Below are positions 54,114 to 63,501 of a DNA stretch of 64,000 bases, piece after piece. Under the pieces are notes generated by a model that saw only the letters and a program-made list of their open reading frames with translations, made no database searches and had not been told where the DNA came from. The translations under genes and the position numbers were made by a program. The DNA lies in the NCBI RefSeq assembly GCF_000756305.1, contig NZ_JRFE01000023.1:33222-97221 (forward strand), given 5' to 3'. This stretch comes from Myxosarcina sp. GI1. GTDB lineage: Bacteria; Cyanobacteriota; Cyanobacteriia; Cyanobacteriales; Xenococcaceae. Positions within the stretch are counted from its first letter, which is position 1. Every line of letters starts with the position of its first letter.

Positions 54114-54159
54114 GTTACTGTGCTGTAATTTGCAGCAAGAACGAGTGAGTTTGCTTTAA

Positions 54160-55575
54160 CTAATTCAATTGGCTGAGAATATTTTTGTAAATTATCCCAT
54201 CTTTCATAATTACAACAAAATTATTGCTCGGCTCTTCAATTAACTCGATGTTTTCCAGTGGGTTGCCGTCTACCAGCAATAGATCGGCTAGCGCACCTTC
54301 TTCGACAACGCCTAACTTACCAGGATAGGGATTGCGAGGACCAGACAAGGCAAGCAGTTCGGCATTGGTACTGGTTGCCATTTTAAGTACCTCAGCAGAA
54401 GTATACCAGCGTATCAGCTTTGCTAGCTTTGCGCCTTGGCGGGCGGCTCCTTCAGTACTGTATAAAGTATCGGTACCCCAGGCTGTTTTTAAGTTGTACT
54501 TCTTAGCCAAGTTGTAGGCAGTGTCCGTTCCTGCTGCCACCTTTAGCTGGTTAGCTCGGTTCTCAGATCCCTCTGGATAGGGATTGGCATCCGCATCATC
54601 TAAAAAAGGCTGAATACTAAGCCAAACGTCATTTTCTGCCATAATTTGGGCGGTTTCTTCATCCATTAGTTGACCATGCTCGATACATTTTACCCCTGCC
54701 CGAATCGCCGTCTGAATCGCCCTGGGAGTATAGGCATGGACGGCGACGTAGGTGTTCCAATTCTCAGCCGCTTCTACCGCTGCTTCAAACTCTGCTTCAG
54801 TATATTGACTGACATCGATTGGGTCATAGTCTGAAGCAACACCGCCTCCAGCCGCTAGCTTAATTTGGCTGGCTCCCATCATTAACTGCTCGCGAACGCG
54901 GCGCAGCACTTCGGGAACCCCATCAGCGATCGCCCCAATTCCATATTTTTCGCCCAAACTAAGTTCGGAGGTTGCTGTTCTGGGCAGTTCTGTTAGAGAG
55001 CGAAAGTCTCCATGACCGCCAGTTTGAGAAATCATGGCACCTGAAGGCCAGATACGCGGTCCCACTACATCACCGCGATCGATCGCCTTTTGTAGCTCAA
55101 ACACTGGTCCCGCCATATCCCGCGCACTGGTAAAGCCACGCATCAGCATAGCTGTGGCATTTTTTCCTACCTGCTGAAACAGCTTTTCGGGGGACGTTTT
55201 GCCCAGCATTATCAGTTCTTCAACCGAACCACTCTCCAAAAATAAGTGGGTATGGGCATCGATTAGCCCTGGCATTAGCACTCGACCTTCACCATCAATC
55301 CGAGTTAAACTGTTTTCTTCTGGTATGGAAAAAGGTCTGGTAGAAATCTTCTCTATTTGGTTGCCGACCACTAACACTGTAGACGGAGCAGACAGTCGCT
55401 CGGAGATGCCATCAAATATTCGCACATTCTCAAACAAGACATTGGTAGACTGTCGACCTTGACTAGTGCTAGGAGGTGGATTTTGAGCAAAGCTAATTCT
55501 TGATATAAACCCGATTAGCAAGATTAGCAATGCTCCTAAGATAATTAAGTGGCGCGATCGCATCTGCATAGACAT
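54160..55575 (-). CDS. Exported metal-dependent amidohydrolase (imidazolonepropionase-like)
   Basis: 471 residues. N-terminal hydrophobic signal (about residues 9-27), then the amidohydrolase domain: MPGLIDAHTHLFL (HxH metal motif), AGGGVASDY near the bridging Lys position, VAVHAYTP (third His), CIEHGQLMDEETA (fourth His) and TAWGTDTLY with the catalytic Asp. The closing DLLLVDGNPLENI is characteristic. Such enzymes include imidazolonepropionase-related and Xaa-Pro dipeptidase-like members; substrate unknown. Periplasmic or outer-membrane-associated. Start ATG 55575 (a second ATG three codons downstream is possible). Confidence 0.88.
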   Translation of the reverse strand: MSMQMRSRHLIILGALLILLIGFISRISFAQNPPPSTSQGRQSTNVLFENVRIFDGISERLSAPSTVLVVGNQIEKISTRPFSIPEENSLTRIDGEGRVLMPGLIDAHTHLFLESGSVEELIMLGKTSPEKLFQQVGKNATAMLMRGFTSARDMAGPVFELQKAIDRGDVVGPRIWPSGAMISQTGGHGDFRSLTELPRTATSELSLGEKYGIGAIADGVPEVLRRVREQLMMGASQIKLAAGGGVASDYDPIDVSQYTEAEFEAAVEAAENWNTYVAVHAYTPRAIQTAIRAGVKCIEHGQLMDEETAQIMAENDVWLSIQPFLDDADANPYPEGSENRANQLKVAAGTDTAYNLAKKYNLKTAWGTDTLYSTEGAARQGAKLAKLIRWYTSAEVLKMATSTNAELLALSGPRNPYPGKLGVVEEGALADLLLVDGNPLENIELIEEPSNNFVVIMKDGIIYKNILSQLN

Positions 55576-56042
55576 TTACCAGTATCATGAAATTATCTTA
55601 TGCTTACATTTACGGGTAAGAGATAAGATCGAAGGAATTAATGGTATATTAAACCATCAAAGCTAGTTTTAAGACGAGATCGAGTTTTTCTAACTACTAA
55701 GGCATAATCGGTTAGCCAAAGTTGATGAAGTCTGCCGAGTGAATTGACCAAAACGGAAATTTAGCGACCTCAATGCTATAAAGCAAGACTTGATATGAAA
55801 TACTTGAATGTTCGCTACGGAAAGGTTCTAAAAAGATTCTTATTTCCTAACTCCTGTTTACTAATTCAAGGTTATGTGTAGCGTTCTTTTTCAGATTTCA
55901 TATAACAACCGCTAAAGCCGTTTCAAGCAGGTAACACCGTAAATAATGTCTTGAGACTAGTAGCCACTGACGAGCGGTATTTCTAACAGTTGCCTGTTGG
56001 AAAAATTGACGATCTTCTTTTTAAGTAAAATTCTAAAGCTAT
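55576..56042. other. Intergenic region between amidohydrolase and barrel genes
   Basis: 467 bp between divergent genes. AT-rich, no recognisable gene. A small inverted repeat GGTATATTAAACC lies at 55641-55653. Nothing else noted. Confidence 0.5.
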
Positions 56043-57269
56043 GTGAGAAAAAAAGAGATGGTATCTAAGTTTTGGCTTGTTGGCGGGCTGGCGATCGACA
56101 TAGTTTTGTTTGTAAATGTGGCAGAAGCAACTGCCAGTGAAACATTTACAAAAATAAGCTTTGTTGAAGTTGCTAACCTGAAAACGGCAGCGGCAATTCC
56201 TCAGTTTCTCGCTGCCACCGAACAAAATTATGCAATATCTATATTGTCCGAAAATTGTTGTTCTCGGTTGCCTGCTATTGAGTCTTCGACTATCGAAGCG
56301 GTGACATTACTAGCGTTAGAAAACGAACTTTTCTCTCTTAGTCCGCTCCCTGCCACCAAAATTCCCCAAGCGTGGAAATTTAATGAACTCAACATTTATA
56401 CAAACGGTAATATTAAAGAAAATTTTAAACTTGAAACTGAATCCGAATCAAAGTTAGTAACTCAGGAAGCTACAGAGCCAAAAACTCGAAACTGGTCTTT
56501 CAGCTTCACGCCCTATTTTGTGGTTCCCTTAGAACTTTCGGGGGATTCAAGCATTGCCGAAGTAAGTGCCGATCTTGATGTTGGGTTGGGCGATATCATT
56601 GGAGCTTTAGATTTTGCTCTTTTTGGACAGTTTGAGGCTTTTTATCGCGATCGCTTAGGATTTTATTTTAATGGTTACTATACTAATCTTAGTTCTGATA
56701 GTTTTGAAACTGCCAGCGGTAGCGGATTGTCGGATCTAGGAATTAGCATAGAGGCTAAAGCAGAAAATCAACAAGCCTACTTTGACTTGGGGTTTACTTA
56801 TCGCTTCGATTTAGATGATAATGCTCCTTCGCTACAGATACGTCGCCAAAAAGGAGATACCTTTTTGGATTTAACAGGAGGGATGCGAATCCAGTATCTC
56901 AATCAAACCATCGATCTCGATATAAGCGGTAACGATCCTTTGCTTGAAAGTCTCGGTATCGATCGCGAAAACCGTCTGGGTAGTGATAATACCTGGGTAG
57001 AGCCTTTACTCAGAACCCGCTTTGGATATGCATTCAATGAAAAACTGGCTCTTTTTACAGCTGGTGAAGTTTCAGGTTTTGGAATCGGTGACTGGTCGCT
57101 TAGTTGGCGAACTTCAGCAGGTATTGACTGGATTTTTGCGGGAGATACTTCTTTTATTGGCGGTTATACTGTCTCTGGCTTTGATTATGAGTCTGGTAGC
57201 GGTAGAGAACAGTTTGGACTAGATGCGATCCAGCACGGACCCTTTTTTGCCTTTAGGTTTCGCTTTTAG
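56043..57269 (+). CDS. Outer-membrane beta-barrel protein
   Basis: 408 residues from GTG 56043; ATG 56058 (MVSKFWLVGG) is an alternative and leaves the signal peptide (hydrophobic about residues 9-26, ending EATA) intact. After a linker of about 100 residues, the C-terminal 270 residues show alternating strands: WSFSFTPYFVVPLEL, GLGDIIGALDFALFGQFEAFYRDRLGFYFNGYYTNLS, AYFDLGFTYRFDLDD and a terminal aromatic FFAFRFRF, typical of outer-membrane barrels assembled by BamA. Function (transport or structural) unknown. The fused hydrolase gene follows after 99 bp. Confidence 0.7.
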   Translation: MRKKEMVSKFWLVGGLAIDIVLFVNVAEATASETFTKISFVEVANLKTAAAIPQFLAATEQNYAISILSENCCSRLPAIESSTIEAVTLLALENELFSLSPLPATKIPQAWKFNELNIYTNGNIKENFKLETESESKLVTQEATEPKTRNWSFSFTPYFVVPLELSGDSSIAEVSADLDVGLGDIIGALDFALFGQFEAFYRDRLGFYFNGYYTNLSSDSFETASGSGLSDLGISIEAKAENQQAYFDLGFTYRFDLDDNAPSLQIRRQKGDTFLDLTGGMRIQYLNQTIDLDISGNDPLLESLGIDRENRLGSDNTWVEPLLRTRFGYAFNEKLALFTAGEVSGFGIGDWSLSWRTSAGIDWIFAGDTSFIGGYTVSGFDYESGSGREQFGLDAIQHGPFFAFRFRF

Positions 57270-57368
57270 GTTTTGTTGATTCAACTAAAGCAACCAGATG
57301 GGGCGGTAATGTATAAAAAAAATGTTGTAAGTTCGATTGACTTTATCTAAGACTCTGTATTACCAACA

Positions 57369-59846
57369 ATGAGGAAAATCGCCAGATTAATCAAGCTAAA
57401 TGCAGGGATTTGTATCGGTGTAATACTGCTAACAATTTTAAAAGCCAAGCCTGTTTTCAGTGCGGAGCGAGTTATTTTTTCGATTCCTGTTTTGGGCGAT
57501 TTTTACGTTTCTGTAGACTCTCTAGAAACTTTTGCCAAAACAGGGGAAATCACTTCAGACTTTGAGTTCTATGCCAAACGCCTCCAGCCGCACGCTCTAA
57601 ACCAACTGCGTCAGGTATTGCGCCACCGTCTCGATATTTCGCCAGTGACCGTCTCGCGCCTAACCAACATGCCCATGGGTGAAGACTACCTCAAGCGGGT
57701 AGGTCAAATCGTCTCTACCCATCGCAAGCGCAATGGGATGTATGCGCTGCGGTCGGCTTTAATTTTAGCTGCTGCTGACCCTGACGGGTTGAGCCTGCTA
57801 AATATCATGCGTCAGTTTCCTACTCAAGATATGCGGATCGATAGCAATTTAGTTTTCTCTTTGATTAAAGAATCGGCAAATTACCTGGAATATAACAAAA
57901 CTACGGTAGAGGCGATCGCACAAGAAGCAGAAGCAGAGTTAAATAAAACGCAACTATCTCAGTCTCAAGATTTGCGACAACGAGGTGCATATCAAGTTGT
58001 CAAAGAAACTAGAACTTTCCAAATCGATCGCGTTCGTCAAACCCTAACTGGTCTATCTAGTTTTTATCGCCTGGATGCCGATCTTTATTTTCCTCAAGAC
58101 TTTGGCAAACCAGCACCACTAATCGTGATTACTCACGGCTTTGGTTCCAATCGCTTCAACTATTCCTATCTAGCCGAACATCTTGCCTCTCACGGTTTTG
58201 TCGTTGTCGTTCCCGAACATATTGGCAGCGACAGCGAGTATCAACAGGCTTTCTTAAGAGGTGAATTAAGCGTCGATGTTAGTCCGATTGAATTTATTAG
58301 CCGACCTCTCGACGTAACTTACTTGCTCGATGCTTTAGAAAGCACAGCAGCTAAGAATCTTGAATGGCAGGGAAAAATTAAGTTCGACCAAATTGGGGTT
58401 ATCGGTCATTCCTTTGGTGGAGCTACGGCTCTACTGTTGGCTGGAGCGGAATTAAACCGAGCGCGATTGCGTCAAGAATGCGATCGCTACCAGTTCACCC
58501 TAAACGCCTCCCTGATGCTTCAGTGCCGCGCCAGATATTTGCCGCCTGGAGAATATCGCCTCCGAGATCCGCGTATTAAAGCAGCGTTAGCTGTTAGTCC
58601 AGTCACCAGCATTATGTTAGGACCAGAAGGGATGGGAGAAATCGAAATCCCAACGATGGTTTTGGGGGGAAGTCAAGATATAGTAGCTCCCTTTATTGCC
58701 GAACAAGCACATCCTTTTTTATGGTTGAATGCTACTCACAGGTATTTGGGATTGATGACTAATGGAACCCATTCATCGACCAGCAATGCAGAGGAAGTAG
58801 CTAAGATGGCTAAAATAATGCAAGGTCCGCGACCCGACTTGGGCAGAGGTTACCTTAAAGCTTTGAGTCTGGCATTTATGGAAGTGTATGTGCGCGATCG
58901 CTCGGATTACCAGCCATATTTGTCTACCTCTTATACCCAAACAATTAGCGGCGATGCTTTACCTTTACATCTTATTAAGTCTCTTACTCCCCAACAGTTA
59001 GAAAAAGCCTATGGTGATGTTCCACCCAAACCACCCATACCAGAACCCGTTGTAGCAGTCGAACCCCAAGCCGATGAAATATTGGCAGAAATTAGAAGAA
59101 CGGGAGTTTTGAAAATAGCGATGAGAAGCAATGCTCCGCCTTTTGGCTATATAGATCCCCAACAAGATCTTTGGACGGGTTATTGTTCCGATCTAGCCGA
59201 TGCTTTGGGTACTTATCTTGCTAACAAGCTCAACTTAGGCGCAGGAGTAGAAGTAATTAAGCTACCGTCTACAGCAGAAAATCGCTCGGAGTTGGTTAAA
59301 GATACGGTTCATTTGGAGTGCGGACCCAATACAATTACTGAAGATGCAGAAGTAAACTTTTCTAATGCTTTTTTTATCACTGGAACTAATTTCTTAGTCG
59401 AAACTGACAAAAACATCGAGATTACTCCAGAAGACGAACTGAATGATTTAAGCATTGGGGTGTTGGAAAATACACTTACAGAACAATTTATCAGACAAAA
59501 TTATCCCCAAGCCAACATCGTATCTTTTTCAGGGGAAAAAGGTCGGGCTGAGGGAGTGAAAGCGATCGCCACAGGCGAGATCGATACTTTTGCTAGCGAT
59601 GGAGTTTTGCTAGCAGGAGAAGTGGCACGACAAAACCTGGAACCAAAACAGTTCCAGCTAGTTCCAGAGAAACCTTTGACTTGCGACTTTTACGGACTGA
59701 TTCTGCCCCAGAGCGATCGCCAGTGGCAAAGTACGGTCAATAGTTTTTTGAGCGATCGACAACTAGAACTGAGAGAAAAGTGGACTACTGGCTTTTCTGA
59801 CAAATTGTTATCCGATCTCGATTATTGTGTGAACCAGCAGAGATAA
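57369..59846 (+). CDS. DUF1400 / alpha-beta hydrolase fused to a solute-binding protein domain
   Basis: 825 residues. After an N-terminal signal (about 1-30), residues 30-155 form a DUF1400 domain (AERVIFSIPVLGDFYVSVDSLE, RHRLDISPVTVSRLTN). Residues about 215-540 are an alpha/beta hydrolase with the nucleophile elbow GHSFGG (Ser348), an acidic residue in GGSQDIVAPF and a His near TNGTHSSTS. Residues 570-825 are a family 3 extracellular solute-binding domain: LAEIRRTGVLKIAMRSNAPPFGYID, YCSDLADALGTYLA and GVLENTLTEQFIRQNYP. The catalytic triad looks complete. Such a fusion is unusual. MscS-type channel gene follows 71 bp later. Start ATG 57369. Confidence 0.85.
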   Translation: MRKIARLIKLNAGICIGVILLTILKAKPVFSAERVIFSIPVLGDFYVSVDSLETFAKTGEITSDFEFYAKRLQPHALNQLRQVLRHRLDISPVTVSRLTNMPMGEDYLKRVGQIVSTHRKRNGMYALRSALILAAADPDGLSLLNIMRQFPTQDMRIDSNLVFSLIKESANYLEYNKTTVEAIAQEAEAELNKTQLSQSQDLRQRGAYQVVKETRTFQIDRVRQTLTGLSSFYRLDADLYFPQDFGKPAPLIVITHGFGSNRFNYSYLAEHLASHGFVVVVPEHIGSDSEYQQAFLRGELSVDVSPIEFISRPLDVTYLLDALESTAAKNLEWQGKIKFDQIGVIGHSFGGATALLLAGAELNRARLRQECDRYQFTLNASLMLQCRARYLPPGEYRLRDPRIKAALAVSPVTSIMLGPEGMGEIEIPTMVLGGSQDIVAPFIAEQAHPFLWLNATHRYLGLMTNGTHSSTSNAEEVAKMAKIMQGPRPDLGRGYLKALSLAFMEVYVRDRSDYQPYLSTSYTQTISGDALPLHLIKSLTPQQLEKAYGDVPPKPPIPEPVVAVEPQADEILAEIRRTGVLKIAMRSNAPPFGYIDPQQDLWTGYCSDLADALGTYLANKLNLGAGVEVIKLPSTAENRSELVKDTVHLECGPNTITEDAEVNFSNAFFITGTNFLVETDKNIEITPEDELNDLSIGVLENTLTEQFIRQNYPQANIVSFSGEKGRAEGVKAIATGEIDTFASDGVLLAGEVARQNLEPKQFQLVPEKPLTCDFYGLILPQSDRQWQSTVNSFLSDRQLELREKWTTGFSDKLLSDLDYCVNQQR

Positions 59847-59917
59847 TATTATAGTAAATCTGGCGATCGCAACTTTTAATACACAGCGATATCTATAAAA
59901 CTTTTTGGGTGAGCGAT

Positions 59918-61633
59918 ATGTTGGAAAAACGCTGGAGAACAATTATTCTAGGATTTTGTTTGGCTCTAATTCTGGTAGTTACTCCAAACGGACTCACTCA
60001 ACCCGACTCAAGATCTTCTCCTGCAACAGAAAACAGTATATCTAGCGTAACGGTCGAGTTAGACGATCGACCTTTGCTTGTTGTAAAAACAAAAGGGCTT
60101 GCGCCTTCTATTGATGAGCGAGCTTCGGACATCAAGCGAAGAATCGAGCAGTTTGCTAAATCTACAGTTTCAGTAGAGGCACTTAACACTTTGGATACTG
60201 AAGGAGCTACTCTCGTAGGAGCAGAAAATGAATTGCTGTTTGGCATCACTGATGAAGATGCTAAAGCAGTTGGCAAAACTCGCCAGGCTCTAGCTAAAGA
60301 ATCTCTTCAAAAGCTACGACAGGCTGTCGAACGCTACCGCGAACAACGCAGCATCCAATCTCGAATCAGAGCTTCGATTATAGCTATAGTTAGTACCATC
60401 GGACTGTTGCTGTTATTAACTTTGTTAAATAACATAGCTCCGCAAATATATCAGTGGCTAGACGAGCAACGGAATCGCCGCATACCCAATATTCGCATTC
60501 AGAGTCTAGAATTAGTTTCTTCCTCTCAATTATCAGGATTTTTAAAAATACTCACCAAACTGATTCTTAGAGTATTGGCGTTGCTAGCTATTTTTTGGTA
60601 TCTCGCTCTAGTACTTAGTTTGTTTCCTCTTACCCGCAAGCTTGGCACGAGGATGTGGGGGTGGTTTGGGAGTCAGTTAGAGCGGTTTAGCAAAGGTTTT
60701 ATCGATTACTTGCCAAATTTGATGACCATTTTGCTGATTGTCGTCATTGCCTATTGTGCGATTCGTTTTTCGCGTTTTTTCTTTTCTGCATTGTCTAGAG
60801 GAGTCTTTACTCTGCCAGGGTTTTATCCAGAATGGGCGCAGCCAACTCACCAGTTGCTGACTTTTGCGATTGTTGCTCTGGCATTTGCCAGTTCGTATTT
60901 CTACTTGCCAAACGCCGAATCTCCAGCTTTTCAAGGAGTTTCGATTTTTTTAGGAGCTTTAGTTTCTTTTGGAGCTACCAATGCCATTAGCAATATTTTT
61001 GCTGGCATAACGCTGATTTATACTCGTGCCTTTATAGTAGGCGATCGCGTCGAAGTAGCTGACAAATTAGGGGACATAGAAGATAGAACCCTGCTGGTGA
61101 CCAGGATTCGTACCGTAAATCGAGAGTTAGTGACAATTCCCAACAGCATTTTGCTAAGTAGCAGTATCGTTAACTACAGTGCTTTAATTAGAGAGACGCA
61201 TACTTCTCTGACTTTACAAACTACAATAACGATCGGCTACGATGTTCCCTGGCGAGAACTCCACAATGTATTGATAGCTGCTGCCCTTGCCACAACTGAT
61301 ATCTTAGACAACCCAAAACCCTTTGTCCTGCAAACTTCTCTCGACGATTATTACGTCAGCTACAGACTTAAGGCATTTACCAATCATCCAGAAAGAATGC
61401 AGTTTATCTATTCAGAATTGCATCAAAATATTCAAGATAAATGTAACGAAGCAGGCATCGAAATTATGTCACCTCATTACACTACTCTTCGCGATGGCAA
61501 CCGAACCACTATTCCCGAAAATTATTTACCACCAGACTACACAACACCTGGTTTTCAAATCGATTCTCAAATGTCGCCAATAGATCCTTCGAGCAGAGCA
61601 TCAGATAATCTTAATTCCTCAAATTTCCCATAA
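59918..61633 (+). CDS. MscS-family mechanosensitive ion channel, long form
   Basis: 571 residues from ATG 59918 (the frame is open from GTG 59909). N-terminal signal/TM (about 10-28), a periplasmic region of about 130 residues, then TM segments at about 155-175, 205-230, 265-285, 305-330 and the pore-lining segment GVSIFLGALVSFGATNAISNIFAG. The cytoplasmic beta domain follows: FIVGDRVEVADKLGDIEDRTLLVTRIRTVNRELVTIPNS, as in MscS. C-terminal about 50 residues are polar and low-complexity. Works as a tension-gated safety valve or a signalling channel. Possibly co-transcribed with the upstream fused hydrolase (71-bp gap). Confidence 0.9.
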   Translation: MLEKRWRTIILGFCLALILVVTPNGLTQPDSRSSPATENSISSVTVELDDRPLLVVKTKGLAPSIDERASDIKRRIEQFAKSTVSVEALNTLDTEGATLVGAENELLFGITDEDAKAVGKTRQALAKESLQKLRQAVERYREQRSIQSRIRASIIAIVSTIGLLLLLTLLNNIAPQIYQWLDEQRNRRIPNIRIQSLELVSSSQLSGFLKILTKLILRVLALLAIFWYLALVLSLFPLTRKLGTRMWGWFGSQLERFSKGFIDYLPNLMTILLIVVIAYCAIRFSRFFFSALSRGVFTLPGFYPEWAQPTHQLLTFAIVALAFASSYFYLPNAESPAFQGVSIFLGALVSFGATNAISNIFAGITLIYTRAFIVGDRVEVADKLGDIEDRTLLVTRIRTVNRELVTIPNSILLSSSIVNYSALIRETHTSLTLQTTITIGYDVPWRELHNVLIAAALATTDILDNPKPFVLQTSLDDYYVSYRLKAFTNHPERMQFIYSELHQNIQDKCNEAGIEIMSPHYTTLRDGNRTTIPENYLPPDYTTPGFQIDSQMSPIDPSSRASDNLNSSNFP

Positions 61634-61762
61634 GCGCAAGCAACCTAATGTATACTGCTCGGTCGAATGGAAATTTTTAATTACTCAAAGCATTTTATTG
61701 CAAGTATAGTAAAACCTAAGATTTAAAACGATCGGCAGTAAATAATGATGAAAAAAGAACGG

Positions 61763-62065
61763 TTATTGCCCTCTTTTTTTAAGTCCATCATCATAACCTT
61801 TATCGTAGTCTGAGGAGTTGCGAGGATTGTCGTACCTTTCGCCGTTGACTCCATCTTGAACGCCTCGGTAATATTCTTGCTCTGGCGGGACTGATTTGTA
61901 TCTGTCTTCTGTCGCCCGTTGATTATTTTTGTTGATAACTAAGCCAGTTGCGGCTCCCACTCCCACACCAAGCATGACATCACCAAAATCGGCTCTAGCT
62001 GGCGAGGGAAGACTAACAATACCGACTGTCAATGTAGTCAATCCGATTAAAGTTGCTTTATTCAT
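61763..62065 (-). CDS. Small exported glycine-zipper-like protein
   Basis: 100 residues. Signal peptide to about residue 25 (PSPARA), a glycine-rich hydrophobic segment VMLGVGVGAATGLVIN, and a charged C-terminal half with YYRGVQDGVNGERYDNP and YDKGYDDGLKKRG, two related YxxGxxDG repeats. The pattern suggests a small envelope-associated protein; function unknown. It follows the NTF2-like gene by 53 bp on the same strand. Start ATG 62065. Confidence 0.65.
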   Translation of the reverse strand: MNKATLIGLTTLTVGIVSLPSPARADFGDVMLGVGVGAATGLVINKNNQRATEDRYKSVPPEQEYYRGVQDGVNGERYDNPRNSSDYDKGYDDGLKKRGQ

Positions 62066-62118
62066 GGAACACCTCGAATTTTAATGTAAGTAGTTTATCT
62101 ATATAAATATAAATCGAC

Positions 62119-62763
62119 TTATGGTTGTTCTGATTCTTCGGTAGAGGGACGCTCGGATAGCCATCCTTCAAGGGTAGCAGAAACAATAGTTGGTTTTTCA
62201 TTCACCATCCCGAATCTTAAGGTATTGATACTTCCAGATAAGAGTCTCGTTCCCTCTTGGTTGGTAACTTCTCGGAGACGATAAACGGTTGCAATGCCAA
62301 ATTCGCCGTCAGTCGAAACTGAAATATCTACTTTCTGTTCTAGCGTCTTGCGGTTTTTAAAGCGATTGTACGATTGAGTTAATAAATTGCGATGTTCTTC
62401 TATACCGACCACTGTAGTTGTTAGCAAGGTATTTCCCATATTCAAGCTAACTTCAGAATGAGCAAAGGGAGCGACGTGTTCTAAAATTTCATCGACATTC
62501 TCTTGCTCTCCAGCATCTTGGATCTGGGTTAATACTTGACGGATATTCTCTGCTGTTAGTTGACCTGTAGCTTCTTCAATAGGTTGTTCTGTTTCTGCTT
62601 GAGCTTGCTTAAAATCGCTATTAGTATTAGACTTTATCGATCGCGACGAAAATGTTGGTTTGTTTAGTCGCTCTATTGGAGCGGCCAATGTAGAACTGGT
62701 AATGCTACTGACGATGAAGAGCAGACCGATACCTATTATATTTTGTTGCCATTTCCCGTTCAT
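62119..62763 (-). CDS. Exported NTF2/SnoaL-like protein
   Basis: 214 residues from ATG 62763, chosen because of a strong Shine-Dalgarno (AGGAG at 62772-62776, minus strand) and because it begins the signal peptide MNGKWQQNIIGIGLLFIVSSI; the frame also opens at 62781. After a linker, residues about 75-205 have the helix-strand pattern of NTF2-like domains: IRQVLTQIQDAGEQENVDEILEHVAP, then FGIATVYRLREVTNQEGTRL and GSINTLRFGMVNEKPTIVSATLEGW. Such domains bind small hydrophobic ligands or act as scaffolds. Likely in one unit with the next gene. Confidence 0.7.
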   Translation of the reverse strand: MNGKWQQNIIGIGLLFIVSSITSSTLAAPIERLNKPTFSSRSIKSNTNSDFKQAQAETEQPIEEATGQLTAENIRQVLTQIQDAGEQENVDEILEHVAPFAHSEVSLNMGNTLLTTTVVGIEEHRNLLTQSYNRFKNRKTLEQKVDISVSTDGEFGIATVYRLREVTNQEGTRLLSGSINTLRFGMVNEKPTIVSATLEGWLSERPSTEESEQP

Positions 62764-62781
62764 TAATTGCACTCCTCTCAA

Positions 62782-63225
62782 AAATTTAATCTTTGAGACA
62801 TTTTTTTAGATAGATAAGAGCATATCTCTAAAAGATAAGAAAGTTATAACCAAATATATGCTGTCTAAATTTTTTAAAGGCTCAAATGAATCGTACTTTT
62901 GCTGGTTTATAGTCAATTGTTTTCTTGACACTCTACATTTTTAGCCTTTACAATCGTGCAAACATTTTTTTATTATCTATGATAAAAGACAGCCCTAATT
63001 AAAGAATCTGTTTCTAATATTCTGTTCCATAGTCTAAATTTTTTCTTTCAGTATCACGGTGGTCATCATTTCTTATTTGAGACTTTTGTGCGCCTGTTAG
63101 TTTGACTGAGTTAACTAAACTTTAAGCGAAAATTTAAATATTGCCTAAATCGATCGCATCTATATTACCAAATACATTAGCCGTTACGCCTACATTTAAG
63201 GGTAGAGGTATGTAAAGTAAACTGA
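62782..63225. other. Intergenic region
   Basis: 444 bp, AT-rich, holding the promoter of the NTF2-like gene. No gene, RNA or repeat recognised. Confidence 0.5.
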
Positions 63226-63501
63226 ATCTATATTTGCCAACCATCATCGAGTTACAAGTTTGAAAAAGGCTCTTGCCCTTTTGGTGTTAGACGTGAAGGA
63301 AACGGAACTGGCGTTGTTACGGTAACTAAGCCAAATGGTCATACCCGCGCTATCTTCTTTGAGAATGGAAAGGCAACAAGGTACGAGGTGCCAGAAGTAG
63401 ATCCTAATGAATTTAGCGTCGAGAAGCAAGCCGATCTAAACGCAATTCGTATCGGTAGGGAACGCTACGAGATCTCCGATGCAGTTATTTTTGGAGGTTG
63501 A
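63226..63501 (+). pseudogene. 5'-truncated secreted-protein gene (conserved CPFG...AVIFGG type)
   Basis: 91 codons in an uninterrupted plus-strand frame from just after an in-frame TGA (63223-63225) to TGA 63499-63501, with no start codon near its 5' end. It encodes YKFEKGSCPFGVRREGNG, VTVTKPNGHTRAIFFENGK and YEISDAVIFGG. This domain occurs in small exported proteins of several bacterial groups; normally a signal peptide and about 30 more residues precede it. Here both are missing, so the gene looks decayed, though an unusual (ATT) start cannot be excluded. Function unknown. Confidence 0.7.
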
